A stretch of DNA of 64,000 nucleotides. Origin: Lentilactobacillus otakiensis DSM 19908 = JCM 15040 (GTDB lineage Bacteria > Bacillota > Bacilli > Lactobacillales > Lactobacillaceae). The stretch is from contig NZ_AZED01000008.1 in NCBI RefSeq assembly GCF_001434145.1, forward strand, positions 62,001 through 126,000, in the 5' to 3' direction. The position numbers and the translations under genes are program-made. The notes under the pieces were generated by a model. It searched no databases. It had not been told where the DNA came from and saw only the letters and a list, made by a program, of their open reading frames with translations. Of this stretch, positions 8,211 to 17,542 are shown in pieces (position 1 is the stretch's first letter; every line of letters starts with the position of its first letter).

Positions 8211-9093
8211 GTTCACTTACCTCACTCACTACGCCGGTCGAATCAACCGCCATCTTGCGGACATTCCATTTTGGGAATGCCGCTTTGGCATTGGCTACGA
8301 TTTGATCAGCGTTCTTTTCATTTGCAGTGATAGCCATCATGGTCGAACCACTGCCGCTAATGTACATGGTACCGCCAAACTGTTCTGAAATATTCTTAGC
8401 CTGGCTGTAATCTGGAATTAATTTGGCGCGATATGGTTCGTGCATCCGGTCGTCACAAGCTTCATGAATCATGTGGATGTCGCCGATTTCCAGAGCCTTG
8501 GTCATGGCAGCGCAGTGGCTAACTTGGTGAATTGCGTCCGCGTAACTCATTGATGTTGGTAATACCTTTCGTGCGGCATGCGTACTAACCTCGTAATCTG
8601 GAATCAGGGCAACAAAGTGCAGCTTGTCGCTGACACCGTACTGAATGATTTCCGGTTGATTCTGATCATTCAGAAATGACACGCACAATCCACCAAGAAT
8701 GGCGGGGGTGACATTATCCGGATGGCCTTCCATCTCAGTGGCCAGGACCAGCAGTTGATCCGTTGAAATGGCATTGTCATACCAAACGCTGGCAGCCTTC
8801 AAGCCGGCAACAACGCAGACAGAAGAACTACCAAGACCGCGGGCAACCGGAACATCGCCCTCAATATCGATTTTGACATCCGGCACCGGCTTGTCTAAGA
8901 AATCACAGCCCTTAACAAATGCTTGATAGACCAAGTTATCTTCATTTTGAAATTCTTTCGGAGATCCGGTGATTACTAAATGCTCTAAACTTTTATCAAA
9001 TGCAATCGTTGAATAATACGATACTGCCAAGCCGAGGCAGTCGAAACCGACGCCGACGTTGGCACTAGTTGCTGGCACTTTGATCTTTATCAT
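8188..9093 (-). CDS. thrB: Homoserine kinase
   Basis: 301 residues, GHMP kinase family. The ATP-binding motif PVARGLGSSS is at residues 82-91, with the N-terminal MIKIKVPATSANVGVGFD typical of ThrB and a C-terminal glycine-rich motif GSGSTMMA. It phosphorylates homoserine to O-phosphohomoserine, the substrate of the threonine synthase encoded just upstream. The start at 9093 has GAGGAGG 7 nt upstream and overlaps the end of thrC by 29 bp, indicating translational coupling. Confidence 0.95.
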   Translation of the reverse strand: MIKIKVPATSANVGVGFDCLGLAVSYYSTIAFDKSLEHLVITGSPKEFQNEDNLVYQAFVKGCDFLDKPVPDVKIDIEGDVPVARGLGSSSVCVVAGLKAASVWYDNAISTDQLLVLATEMEGHPDNVTPAILGGLCVSFLNDQNQPEIIQYGVSDKLHFVALIPDYEVSTHAARKVLPTSMSYADAIHQVSHCAAMTKALEIGDIHMIHEACDDRMHEPYRAKLIPDYSQAKNISEQFGGTMYISGSGSTMMAITANEKNADQIVANAKAAFPKWNVRKMAVDSTGVVSEVSERGKVLHR

Positions 9094-10570
9094 AGAATAC
9101 CTCCTCAACTTTTTGTTTTACATAATCAGTCATTTGATCTTTTTGAATCACACTTTCGTGGCGGACAGGCAAGTCCCAGACTTTTTGCAGGTTATCCGGA
9201 ATTGGTTCATTGGTTGCTTCATGCAAATCCTTCATCACTTGTTGGACATCATCTGAAGTCTCGGGCAGAACCGCATTAGCCACCGCATTGACAAATTTGT
9301 ATGGGCTGGCAGTGCTCAACAGGATCATCGGTGTGTCAGGATCGATCTTCTGATAGTCGCGCATGACCTTGTAACCAGCGGCGGTATGTGGATCCATCAA
9401 ATAGCCGTTTTCTTCGTAAACCTCAGCAATTGAGCTCTCAATGTCAGCATCAGTGCTGTACCCACAATAGAAGTCTTCTTGAATATTGGCCAAAACTTCT
9501 TTAGAAACTTCATACTTACCGCTGTCTTCTAAATCATCCATCAGCTGTTTCACATATTCGGTATCTTCGCCACTCTTATAGTAGAGTAACCGTTCAAAGT
9601 TGCTAGAGATTTGAATATCCATACTTGGGGCGACTGTCTGGAAGAACGGACGATTACGGTCATAGACACCGTGGTTGAAGAAGTTAGCCAAGACGTTATT
9701 TTCGTTACATGCCACGACAAACTTGTTCACGGGCAAGCCAAGCATCTTTGCATAGTAACCGGCCAAGACATCACCGAAGTTTCCGGTTGGCACGGTGAAG
9801 TTCACTTTCTCGCCAACTTTAATCGAGCCGTTGTTCACCAGTTGTTTGTATGAATCGAAGTAGTAAACAACTTGGGGGATCAGCCGGCCGATGTTGATCG
9901 AGTTGGCACTGGATAAGCTGACGTCATCACCGAGTGACTTTTTCAAATCAGCATCGTTAAAGATCCGTTTGACATTGGTTTGGGCATCGTCAAAGTTACC
10001 TTCGATGGCGGCAACTTTGGTATTATTCCCGCCAGTTGTGATCATTTGCAGCTTTTGAATCTTGCTGACACCACCATCGGGATAAAAGACGATGATCCCC
10101 ATGTTGGCCAGGTCCTTAAAGCCTTCCAGGGCAGCCTTACCAGTGTCACCACTGGTAGCCGTTAAGATCATTACCTTATTATTGTCGGTTAAAACATGTT
10201 TCATTAATTGAGGTAACAATTGCAGGCCGACATCTTTAAAGGCACTCGTTGGCCCGTGGAATAGTTCCAAGACGTGGAAGTCATCCACATCGACTACCGG
10301 GGTGATCTTTTGCGTATCAAAACTGTCTTGATATGCGGCGGAAATACTTTCATCAATTTCATCGGCTGAGAAGTCCGGTAAGAGGATTGTGAGGACTGCT
10401 CGGGCGATATCTTGATAATTTAATTTTAATAATTTTTCGAAGTTTACTTGGAGTTTTTCCAAGTCAGGATAAACGAAGAGACCCTTGTCATCAGCGAAGC
10501 CCTTCTTGATAGCTTTCTTGGCTGAAATTTGTACTGAACCGTTTCTGGTACTCGTATAATATTTATTCAT
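9065..10570 (-). CDS. thrC: Threonine synthase
   Basis: 501 residues, fold-type II PLP enzyme of the long (yeast/E. coli-like) threonine synthase class. The PLP lysine is K112 in HGPTSAFKDVGLQ. The N-terminal MNKYYTSTRNGSVQISAKKA matches the family's thr_synth N-terminal domain. It converts O-phosphohomoserine to threonine. First gene of the minus-strand operon thrC-thrB-ACT. The start at 10570 has AAGGAG 8 nt upstream. It diverges from hom across 103 bp, so one control region can serve both. Confidence 0.95.
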   Translation of the reverse strand: MNKYYTSTRNGSVQISAKKAIKKGFADDKGLFVYPDLEKLQVNFEKLLKLNYQDIARAVLTILLPDFSADEIDESISAAYQDSFDTQKITPVVDVDDFHVLELFHGPTSAFKDVGLQLLPQLMKHVLTDNNKVMILTATSGDTGKAALEGFKDLANMGIIVFYPDGGVSKIQKLQMITTGGNNTKVAAIEGNFDDAQTNVKRIFNDADLKKSLGDDVSLSSANSINIGRLIPQVVYYFDSYKQLVNNGSIKVGEKVNFTVPTGNFGDVLAGYYAKMLGLPVNKFVVACNENNVLANFFNHGVYDRNRPFFQTVAPSMDIQISSNFERLLYYKSGEDTEYVKQLMDDLEDSGKYEVSKEVLANIQEDFYCGYSTDADIESSIAEVYEENGYLMDPHTAAGYKVMRDYQKIDPDTPMILLSTASPYKFVNAVANAVLPETSDDVQQVMKDLHEATNEPIPDNLQKVWDLPVRHESVIQKDQMTDYVKQKVEEVFYDKDQSASN

Positions 10571-10673
10571 CAACTTTACTCCTTGCATTTCTATGATTTA
10601 TATGATAATCTGTTTTCATGTTAAATACAAGTGTTTATTATTTGTGAACACAAGAAAATTGGAGGTTGAAGCT

Positions 10674-11855
10674 GTGAATATTGCGATATTAGGATTCGGG
10701 ACAGTTGGTTCCGGCGTTTACAAAATTATTAAAAATGCAAAGCGCCAAGCCCAAAACCTCCATGTAAAGCATATTTTAATCAGAAAGAATAAAAAACCGG
10801 ATTTACCGGAAATGACTGATAGTATTGATGAGATTTTGAACGACAAGGATGTCGATGTGGTGGTCGAAGTCATTGGTGGCATCGAGCCTGCCCATCAATA
10901 CATAGTGGATGCGCTGAAGCACAAGAAACACGTGATCACCGCTAACAAAGCTGTGATTGCGCAGTATATGGATGAATTTACCAAGGTGGCTGCTGAAAAT
11001 GACGCCAAGTTCTACTTTGAATCAAGCGTCGGTGGTGGGATCCCATGGATTCAAGGTTTGGAAAGAGCATTGCGAGTCGACGATGTGAACAAGATTCATG
11101 GAATCTTCAATGGAACGAGTAATTTTATCCTGGATCAGATGCATCGGACCGGTAAGCCGTTTAACGACGTCTTGATGGAAGCTCAACAATTAGGATATGC
11201 TGAAGCCGATCCAAGTGCTGATATCGACGGTCTCGACGTTGCCAACAAATTATGTATCAGCGTGGACATTGCTTACGATCTCTTCATTAGACCCACCGAC
11301 GATTTGCCAATCTTTGGAATTCGGAATATTACCGAAGATGATATGACGCATTTTGATAAGTTGGGAATGACCATTAAATTAATGGGAAAGAGTCATCAGC
11401 GTGGAGATGAATTCGACTACGTGGTTGAACCGACCTTGTATTACGGCGACACCCTTGAAGCCCATACCCGTGACAATTACAATTTGATCTCTCTAATTGG
11501 GGAAACCATTGGCACCTTGAAGTTTATGGGTCAGGGAGCTGGTCAATTACCAACTGCCAATGCGGTAATTCAAGATATTCTCGATATTTTCCAAGGCAAG
11601 GAACATTTGAAGCGCGAGTTCAAGAGTACATTCAAGTTCCAACCTAATTTGACCAAGAATAATTACATTGTCAGATCAGAAATCGATTGCTCGCAGCTGT
11701 TTGGCGACTTTGCCCCCGAGCTTCGTGGCGACTACCTAGTCGTTCACGACATTCCGGTGGGCGAGATGCACCGATTGATGAGACAAGTGCTACAACGCGA
11801 TGAAACCGCGTTTATGGCAAGTTTACCAACTAAGAAAGGAGGAGCAGTAAAATGA
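10674..11855 (+). CDS. hom: Homoserine dehydrogenase
   Basis: 393 residues starting with GTG; GGAGG lies 8 nt upstream. The NAD(P)-binding motif ILGFGTVGSGV opens the protein, and the catalytic block contains FESSVGGGIP and GIFNGTSNFILDQM, followed by YAEADPSADIDGLD. It reduces aspartate semialdehyde to homoserine. It is shorter than the ~430-residue enzymes with a full C-terminal ACT domain, so allosteric control may be reduced or rest in a rudimentary domain. It overlaps the aspartokinase start by ATGA. Confidence 0.93.
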   Translation: MNIAILGFGTVGSGVYKIIKNAKRQAQNLHVKHILIRKNKKPDLPEMTDSIDEILNDKDVDVVVEVIGGIEPAHQYIVDALKHKKHVITANKAVIAQYMDEFTKVAAENDAKFYFESSVGGGIPWIQGLERALRVDDVNKIHGIFNGTSNFILDQMHRTGKPFNDVLMEAQQLGYAEADPSADIDGLDVANKLCISVDIAYDLFIRPTDDLPIFGIRNITEDDMTHFDKLGMTIKLMGKSHQRGDEFDYVVEPTLYYGDTLEAHTRDNYNLISLIGETIGTLKFMGQGAGQLPTANAVIQDILDIFQGKEHLKREFKSTFKFQPNLTKNNYIVRSEIDCSQLFGDFAPELRGDYLVVHDIPVGEMHRLMRQVLQRDETAFMASLPTKKGGAVK

Positions 11856-13180
11856 TAGTAGCTAAATTTGGTGGAAGTTCAGTTGCAGACGCGGGCCAGT
11901 TCAAAAAGGTTCGTGCAATCGTTGAAGCAAATGCAGATCGAAAAGTAATCGTGGTGAGTGCCGCAGGTAAGAGTGATAGTGAGGCCATTAAAGTCACCGA
12001 TTTACTGATTCAAGTGGAAAAATTGAGAGACGCGGGTGAAGATTACATGCCAGTGTTCAATCACATCCAAAGTCGATTTGTTGGAATTAGGGATGCACTT
12101 GGTTTGAAGGTGGCGATCGAAACCGACTTGAAGAAGATCGGCAAACAGATTCCAACTTGCAGCCATGATTATCTGGTATCCCGTGGTGAATTTTTAACTG
12201 CCAAATTAATGGCTGACTTTTTGGGCTACCAATTCATTGATGCTGCCCGCTTCTTGGTATTTGACCAAAACGGCGTTAACTACGGTGAATCAATCAACCG
12301 GCTTCGTGACTTCATGAGCTATGATGATCATATTGTGGTTCCTGGATTCTACGGTGTTGACGAAAATGGGTTGACTCACTTGATGCCTCGCGGAGGAAGT
12401 GACATTTCCGGTGCCTTGTTGGCAAACTTTGTTGATGCTGACTTATATGAGAATTGGACTGACGTTTCTGGTATCAAGATGGCTGATCCGCGGATTATCA
12501 ATAACTCCCGTAAGATCAACGAACTTACTTATGAGGAACTTCAAGAACTGTCCTACATGGGCATCAGCGTCTTCCAAGAAGAAGCTATTCAACCGGCTAA
12601 AGAAAAGCAGATTCCGATTGCAATTTTGAACACCAACCATCCTGAAGAAGATGGAACGTTGGTTGTCGATTCCGCAGACCACAAGTCTCACCAACTGGTA
12701 ACAGGAATTGCCGGTAAGAAAGATTACGTTGTGATCTCCATTCAAAAATATCAATTAAACAAACGTCTCGATGTGATGGCCAAGGTTTTTTCCGTCATTC
12801 AACGATTCAATGTTAAATTTGATTACGTTCCAGCCGGTACTGATTCCGTTCGTTTCCTGGCAAAACGTGCAGATGTTGACGGCCAATTAATGGCGATCGT
12901 CAATGCATTGAAGTCAGAATGCGACTTGGACAGTGTGAAGTTGGAAAAGAATATTGCCATGGTTGCCGCTGTTTCCTCACAACTTGGTAAACGGCCAGCG
13001 ATTGCTGGTAAGATTCTTGACCTTCTCGATAACAGCCAAATCAAAATTCATTTGGTAGTTCAAGAAGGTAGTGACATCAAGGTTGTTTTCGGGGTTGCCA
13101 ATAGCGACTACGAAAAAACCATTGAGAAGATTTATCGGAGCACTGCTGTAAGTGCGACCAGGCTTAAGATGGTAATATAG
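11852..13180 (+). CDS. Aspartate kinase
   Basis: 442 residues. The kinase motif KFGGSSVA (residues 5-12) and MPRGGSDISGALLA place it in the amino acid kinase family, followed by DLYENWTDVSGIKMADPR. The C-terminal ~150 residues hold two ACT domains (VVISIQKYQLNKRLDVMAKV; MVAAVSSQLGKRPAIAGKI) for feedback control. It makes aspartyl phosphate, the first step to homoserine, threonine and lysine. The ATG overlaps the hom stop codon (ATGA), with AGGAGGAG upstream. The hom context suggests a threonine-dedicated isozyme; other aspartokinases may exist elsewhere. Confidence 0.93.
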   Translation: MIVAKFGGSSVADAGQFKKVRAIVEANADRKVIVVSAAGKSDSEAIKVTDLLIQVEKLRDAGEDYMPVFNHIQSRFVGIRDALGLKVAIETDLKKIGKQIPTCSHDYLVSRGEFLTAKLMADFLGYQFIDAARFLVFDQNGVNYGESINRLRDFMSYDDHIVVPGFYGVDENGLTHLMPRGGSDISGALLANFVDADLYENWTDVSGIKMADPRIINNSRKINELTYEELQELSYMGISVFQEEAIQPAKEKQIPIAILNTNHPEEDGTLVVDSADHKSHQLVTGIAGKKDYVVISIQKYQLNKRLDVMAKVFSVIQRFNVKFDYVPAGTDSVRFLAKRADVDGQLMAIVNALKSECDLDSVKLEKNIAMVAAVSSQLGKRPAIAGKILDLLDNSQIKIHLVVQEGSDIKVVFGVANSDYEKTIEKIYRSTAVSATRLKMVI

Positions 13181-13195
13181 GTGCACGCAAATAGG

Positions 13196-13234
13196 AAGCT
13201 GGGACAAAAGTGCAAACTTTTGCCTCAGCTTTTT
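13196..13234 (+). terminator. Terminator of hom-aspartokinase
   Basis: AAGCTGGGACAAAAGT, loop GCAA, then ACTTTTGCCTCAGCTT and T4. The same GGGACAAAAGT...ACTTTTG core recurs in the terminator at 63291-63334. Confidence 0.85.
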
Positions 13235-13254
13235 AGTGGTTCCATTATTACTTA

Positions 13255-13326
13255 GTCGAAACGTGCTCAAATCGGCTGATCCCGGCCATTTAAGGGATCA
13301 AAACGCCTCTTTTCCCACTCTCTTTT
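13255..13326 (+). repeat. Structured intergenic repeat, class 1, short copy C
   Basis: It begins GTCGAAACGTGCTC and ends CCCACTCTC, with an internal GATCCC/GGGATC hairpin. It closely matches copy H (63139-63268, minus) but lacks the long inner hairpin of H. It lies between a plus-strand terminator and the stop codon of the minus-strand LysR gene, the same setting as copies A and B. Confidence 0.65.
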
Positions 13327-13329
13327 GCT

Positions 13330-14136
13330 TTACTTGATGAGCTGAATGATAGAATTCAGAATCTCGTCCCGACTACTTTCTTCTCTCACCAATAAATAGA
13401 AATCACGAACGAAATGTTCGCCAAGAGATTCAACAGGAACATTTGCCGGCAGATCCTTATCAGAAAGCAGTGCCTGGCCAACTCCTTGCGCCACCATTCG
13501 GCGGATCAAGCCACTGTTATTGACGTGAATGAGCTTGGCTGGCTGGACATCAGCTTCTCGGAAATACTGTTCGGTGTAGTAGCCAATCCCGGAACCGGGT
13601 TCTCTGGTAATCCAGTTACCATTGTCGACACCGGCTTTAACTAACTGATCTTTGCCGATCGAAATTCGAGAAATGTTTTCGGTGACCAACGGTTTTTCGA
13701 TGATCCCGATATCAATTTTATAAGTCTCTAATTGATTTAAGACGCCCTCAGAGTTGGAGACGGTGACGTCAAAATCGAGATTGGGAAGGGATGTTACTAA
13801 CTGATTGGCAATCTTGGCAAACAAAATTCGTGAAACGGTTTGGGAAATGCCAAACTTGACCTTTTCGTTGCCCTCAGCGCCCAAGCGGGTGATTTGATCG
13901 TTGACGTCCTGCCAGTTCTTAAGGATTTTGCCAGCACGTTTGTACAGCAGTTTGGCGGCTTCTGTGGGCACAATCTCACGTCGGCTCTTACGTTCGAACA
14001 GCTCTGTGTGTAGTTGTAACTCGAGCTGCTTGATCTGATTAGAGACCGTTGGCTGGGTGATGAACAGCTGTTGAGCAGCTAACGAAAAACTGCGGGTTTT
14101 ATAGACGACCATGAAGGTTTCCAAGAATTTGAACAT
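13330..14136 (-). CDS. LysR-family transcriptional regulator
   Basis: 268 residues. The N-terminal winged HTH MFKFLETFMVVYKTRSFSLAAQ...TQPTVSNQIKQLE is diagnostic. The rest is a somewhat short substrate-binding-like effector domain (typical members are ~300 residues). It is divergently transcribed from the TDT transporter at 14246, separated by 109 bp of AT-rich DNA with an ATAAAT...ATTTAT inverted repeat. LysR proteins usually control the divergent neighbour, so the transporter is the likely target. Confidence 0.88.
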   Translation of the reverse strand: MFKFLETFMVVYKTRSFSLAAQQLFITQPTVSNQIKQLELQLHTELFERKSRREIVPTEAAKLLYKRAGKILKNWQDVNDQITRLGAEGNEKVKFGISQTVSRILFAKIANQLVTSLPNLDFDVTVSNSEGVLNQLETYKIDIGIIEKPLVTENISRISIGKDQLVKAGVDNGNWITREPGSGIGYYTEQYFREADVQPAKLIHVNNSGLIRRMVAQGVGQALLSDKDLPANVPVESLGEHFVRDFYLLVREESSRDEILNSIIQLIK

Positions 14137-14245
14137 GTTGTCGGCTCCTTATAGATTTCATTTATAATAAATATACATAATATCAATTTTATTTATTCTA
14201 CCACACATGCTATTATTAAGCTCATCTAAGAGAGGAGACGACCGC

Positions 14246-15229
14246 ATGAAGTTATTTTTGAAGAAGTTACCTTTACCAATTTGTGGATTAATACTTGGAA
14301 TTGTGTCATTGGGGAATTTATTTAAGACCATTGGGTTACCAATCGTCGGGAACGCATTTGGAATTCTATCAATCGTACTAATTCTCCTGGTGATCGCAAA
14401 GATTGGGGTTCATTTCAAATTAAGTCTCAATGATTTAAATGATCCGATTATTGCATCAGTTGCCCCAACCTTCACGATGTCCCTGATGATTATCAGCACT
14501 TTTCTGAAATCATGGGGCATTCCAGTATTACCAATTACCGTTTGGACATTCGCAGTGATTTTGCAATTCGTTATTATGGGTTATTTCATTTATCGCCATT
14601 TACTACGTCCAACCGTTGAACTCGATCACGTCTACCCAAGTTGGTTTGTACTTTTCGTTGGGATCGGGGTTATCCCGGTAACAGCCAATAACTTCATCCC
14701 AGCAGTCGGCACACCGGTCCTTTGGTTGTCATTAGGACTATATGCCATCCTGCTGCCAATCGTCTGCATTCGCTTGTTAAGACGTGAATTCATGTTCGAA
14801 GCTACTTTGCCTTTACTGACAATCATGGCAGCCCCGGCATCACTTTGTTTGACCGGCTACTTGTCAATGAATGCCAACCCATCATGGGGCTTCTCACTGG
14901 CAATGGTTCTGTTGGCTCAAGCATTATACTGGGGAACTTTGACTAAGATTTTCAAATACGTGCGCTTATCTTTCTACCCTAGTTTTGGCGCCTTCACTTT
15001 CCCATTGGTGATCTCAGCTACTGCCTTAAACTTATTTAATAACAGCTTCCACATGGCAAACGGCCTGAACTCAATCATTGGAATGGTCGCAAACTTGGAA
15101 ATCACAATCGCAACCTTCATGGTTGTCTTCGTGGTGATCAAGTATGGGCAATTCCTGGTTAATCTTGCCAGCCAAGCAACTGAAACTAAAAAAGTGACTG
15201 TCTCTGAAGATGAGACAATTACCAAATAA
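14246..15229 (+). CDS. TDT-family transporter (tellurite resistance/dicarboxylate type)
   Basis: 327 residues with ten hydrophobic segments and the SLAC1/TehA-like pattern (LPLPICGLILGIVSLGNL at the start, SFYPSFGAFTFPLVISATAL near the end). Members move dicarboxylates, sulfite or anions; the substrate here is not determinable. The ATG at 14246 follows AGAGGAG; the upstream in-frame TTG/ATG codons at 14207 have none. Likely controlled by the divergent LysR gene. A strong terminator follows. Confidence 0.8.
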   Translation: MKLFLKKLPLPICGLILGIVSLGNLFKTIGLPIVGNAFGILSIVLILLVIAKIGVHFKLSLNDLNDPIIASVAPTFTMSLMIISTFLKSWGIPVLPITVWTFAVILQFVIMGYFIYRHLLRPTVELDHVYPSWFVLFVGIGVIPVTANNFIPAVGTPVLWLSLGLYAILLPIVCIRLLRREFMFEATLPLLTIMAAPASLCLTGYLSMNANPSWGFSLAMVLLAQALYWGTLTKIFKYVRLSFYPSFGAFTFPLVISATALNLFNNSFHMANGLNSIIGMVANLEITIATFMVVFVVIKYGQFLVNLASQATETKKVTVSEDETITK

Positions 15230-15232
15230 ACC

Positions 15233-15271
15233 AAAAAACGGAAACCAGTCACAAACTGGTTTCCGTTTTTT
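15233..15271. terminator. Bidirectional terminator
   Basis: 17-bp perfect stem with A6 on the left and T6 on the right (arms ACGGAAACCAGT / ACTGGTTTCCGT), between convergent genes. Confidence 0.9.
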
Positions 15272-15274
15272 AAT

Positions 15275-15802
15275 TTACATATCAAAGGCTTTTAAATACT
15301 GAACCGTTCCATGAACCCCATCCAGCCCGCCATCGATAAGCGGCTTAGCCATAAATACATCATCAGGAACCGGCATTGGTGACTTGATGCCAAATTGACT
15401 TGCCTTTTGATAGCCGAACTTTGGATAATAGTCTGGCCAACCAGTGACAACAATGAACTTATAGCCAAGTTTGATTGCCCGGTTGTCGAGCTCGCCAATA
15501 ATCAAACCGCCAACGCCGGATTTTTGGGCGGCCGGGGCAACTGCCAAAGGTGCTAAAGCCAGTCCGGTTGCTGAAGTGTCGCCGTCCACAACTCGAACTT
15601 CGCTCAACAGGCCATGGCCAAGTAATTGAACACCATTTTCAGCAACTACTTCCAGTCGTTTTTGATAAGTGGGATCTTCCCGAATTTTATCCACTAATTC
15701 GGCTTCGTGACGATATCCGTTTGCCGTTTTTGAAAACGCTGTTCGGATCAAGTCACTCACAGCAGAGTAATCACTTTGGCGAACTGTTCTAATCATCAAC
15801 AT
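15275..15802 (-). CDS. GNAT-family N-acetyltransferase
   Basis: 175 residues. The acetyl-CoA-binding region LAPLAVAPAAQKSGVGGLII (Q/R-x-x-G-x-G/A-like) and the following FIVVTGWPDYYPKFGYQ are typical of the YhbS-like GNAT subgroup. It transfers an acetyl group to an unknown amine. The ATG at 15802 has GGAGGGG 7 nt upstream. Upstream on the same strand lies a small membrane gene with its own ribosome site. Confidence 0.82.
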   Translation of the reverse strand: MLMIRTVRQSDYSAVSDLIRTAFSKTANGYRHEAELVDKIREDPTYQKRLEVVAENGVQLLGHGLLSEVRVVDGDTSATGLALAPLAVAPAAQKSGVGGLIIGELDNRAIKLGYKFIVVTGWPDYYPKFGYQKASQFGIKSPMPVPDDVFMAKPLIDGGLDGVHGTVQYLKAFDM

Positions 15803-15844
15803 GCAGACACCCCTCCAATTCAACTTATGTATTTAATCCTAGTC

Positions 15845-16024
15845 TCATTTTTTATGATCTGTATGGGTAATGTACGATGCTGCACCGTAACAGACGATCA
15901 AAATAACTAAGCCAACACTTACCAATGGAACAGCGACTGTCCGGTTGCCCATAATCAAGAAGATCACGGCAGCAATACACATTACCATTGAAATTAAGCC
16001 TGCAAACCCAATTAATGCCCGCAT
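15845..16024 (-). CDS. Small two-helix membrane protein (59 aa)
   Basis: A 59-residue frame starting MRALIGFAGLISMVMCIAAV and ending HTDHKK, preceded by a strong GGAGG site 8 nt from the ATG. It is two hydrophobic segments joined by a short polar turn (GNRT). No known function. The strong ribosome site and clean composition support a real gene. It is 42 bp upstream of the GNAT gene and may be cotranscribed. Confidence 0.7.
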   Translation of the reverse strand: MRALIGFAGLISMVMCIAAVIFLIMGNRTVAVPLVSVGLVILIVCYGAASYITHTDHKK

Positions 16025-16173
16025 TTAATTTACCTCCATAAATTATCTAATACATCGAGTATAACCGAAAGTACCACCCAATTTCAAAACTTTCAAAAGA
16101 TTTTTAAACGCCCAGATCCATTGATAAGATGGCATTTTAATGAGATTTCTCTCATAAAAATTTAAAAAGGTTG

Positions 16174-16203
16174 TTGACAGACTCTCCGTTCATGAGCTAT
16201 AGT
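16174..16203 (+). promoter_or_regulatory. Promoter of the T-box operon
   Basis: TTGACA (16174-16179), 18-bp spacer, TATAGT (16198-16203). Confidence 0.75.
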
Positions 16204-16209
16204 TCATTC

Positions 16210-16490
16210 AACATTTAAATACGACTAATTGATTTGGTCCGGTGGATTAGAATCCTAGCTTTACAAAGAGAGTGCCTGGTTGGTGTGAGGGCATTAAAAC
16301 TCCGATTTGAAAGATCGAATTCGATAAGTTCACTTTTCGAGGTGAGATGGTAGCACCCATTAACGTGCGGGCGTATCGGAAGTTTTCTTCCTGTACGCTT
16401 CGAGGAGTTGTTTGTGAGAATAACTCAAATTAAGGTGGTACCGCGTTAACTTAACGTCCTTTGGTTTTTATAACCAGAGGGCGTTTTTTT
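16210..16490 (+). promoter_or_regulatory. T-box leader, probable Ile specifier (ATC)
   Basis: The T-box core AAGGTGGTACCGCG is at 16432-16445. The competing terminator is CGTCCTTTGGT / ACCAGAGGGCG plus T7 (16453-16490). Stem I carries AGAGAG and the GGTTGGTG apical segment. Aligned on the apical stem with the Met T-box of this window (55821-56100), the triplet 19 nt after the apical stem is ATC (Ile), where the other leader has ATG. A TTC (Phe) a few nt later is the alternative reading. Uncharged cognate tRNA would stabilise the antiterminator and switch on the two genes downstream. Confidence 0.88.
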
Positions 16491-16525
16491 AGTCGGATTA
16501 ATAAAAAATAAAAGGAGTGGTCATT

Positions 16526-17542
16526 ATGAAGTACGGTATTATTGGCGCAGGAGCAATGGGAGTTAGGTATGGCGTAATGTTACAAGAAAACGCCGGAGTC
16601 GACGTTGATTTCATCGATACTTGGGAACCCAACGTTGACAAGATTCGTCAACAAGGTGGCGTTACGGTTGCCCGTGATCACGAAAATCGGCGGGTTGTTC
16701 CAATCAACATTTACTATCCAGAAGAATATACAGGCCACCCAGACGTTTGGATCGTCTTTAAGAAGCAAATGCAATTAGCTGAAGAACTCGAGCGCGACAA
16801 TAAAGCTGGCATCTTTCATGATGATCAATATGTTTTCTCAGCAATGAACGGCATGGGCCACTTTGAGAAAATCGCAAAGTATTTTCCCAAAGATAACATC
16901 ATTTGTGGGACCGCGATGATTGCCACTCGAATGGATGGACCTGCTGATATCGACTTTATGGGAGCTGAAGGCGACGAAGTCATGCACATGGCGCGTTACA
17001 ATAACGAAAAGCCAGATACTAAGACCAAAGCCATTTTCGATGATTTCACCAATGCCAAATTAGGACCAGTCTTCGCTGATGAATGGAAAGGCATGTGCAT
17101 GTCAAAGGTTGTCTTCAACGCCGTGACCAACACATTATGTACAATGTTTGAAATGCAAATGGGTCAATTTATCGAATATCCTGGTGTACGTAAAATGTCT
17201 CAGCAATTATTTGATGAAGCTTACGATGCTTGTGAGCGGGCTGGCATTTACTTGATCGCCACTCGTCAAGAACAAGTTGATTCAGTGATCACTGTAAGTA
17301 AGGAATACAAGTATCACTATCCATCAATGTATCAAGACTTCTCAAAGGGTCGGCCAACCGAAGTTGATTATATCAATGGTTACATTGCCAAAATCGGTCG
17401 GGAACATGATTACGTCTGCCGAACGCATGAGTTTGTTGTTCAGGAAGTTCACATGGCAGAAATGATGCGGAAATATCACAAACCACAAACTAACGTTGCA
17501 GATAAGAACGACGATTCACAAAAGGCAGGTGTTCGCGTATGA
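16526..17542 (+). CDS. Ketopantoate reductase-like 2-hydroxyacid dehydrogenase
   Basis: 338 residues. The N-terminal MKYGIIGAGAMGVRYG is an NAD(P) Rossmann motif, and the conserved catalytic Lys region WKGMCMSKVVFNAVTNTL is typical of ApbA/PanE-family C-terminal domains. Annotation pipelines would call it 2-dehydropantoate 2-reductase. Genomic context argues for alpha-keto acid reduction instead: it is under a T-box and coupled to an aminotransferase, and the Lactococcus lactis protein named PanE is known to reduce branched-chain 2-keto acids to D-hydroxy acids. The ATG at 16526 has AAAGGAG upstream. Confidence 0.8.
   Translation: MKYGIIGAGAMGVRYGVMLQENAGVDVDFIDTWEPNVDKIRQQGGVTVARDHENRRVVPINIYYPEEYTGHPDVWIVFKKQMQLAEELERDNKAGIFHDDQYVFSAMNGMGHFEKIAKYFPKDNIICGTAMIATRMDGPADIDFMGAEGDEVMHMARYNNEKPDTKTKAIFDDFTNAKLGPVFADEWKGMCMSKVVFNAVTNTLCTMFEMQMGQFIEYPGVRKMSQQLFDEAYDACERAGIYLIATRQEQVDSVITVSKEYKYHYPSMYQDFSKGRPTEVDYINGYIAKIGREHDYVCRTHEFVVQEVHMAEMMRKYHKPQTNVADKNDDSQKAGVRV

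Noticed and set aside
16360-16380. Phe (TTC) specifier for the first T-box
   Set aside because: Positional alignment to the Met T-box puts ATC at the specifier place; TTC kept only as an alternative.
16526-17542. Assignment of the dehydrogenase as biosynthetic PanE (pantothenate)
   Set aside because: No pan genes nearby; T-box and coupled aminotransferase point to amino acid-derived keto acids.
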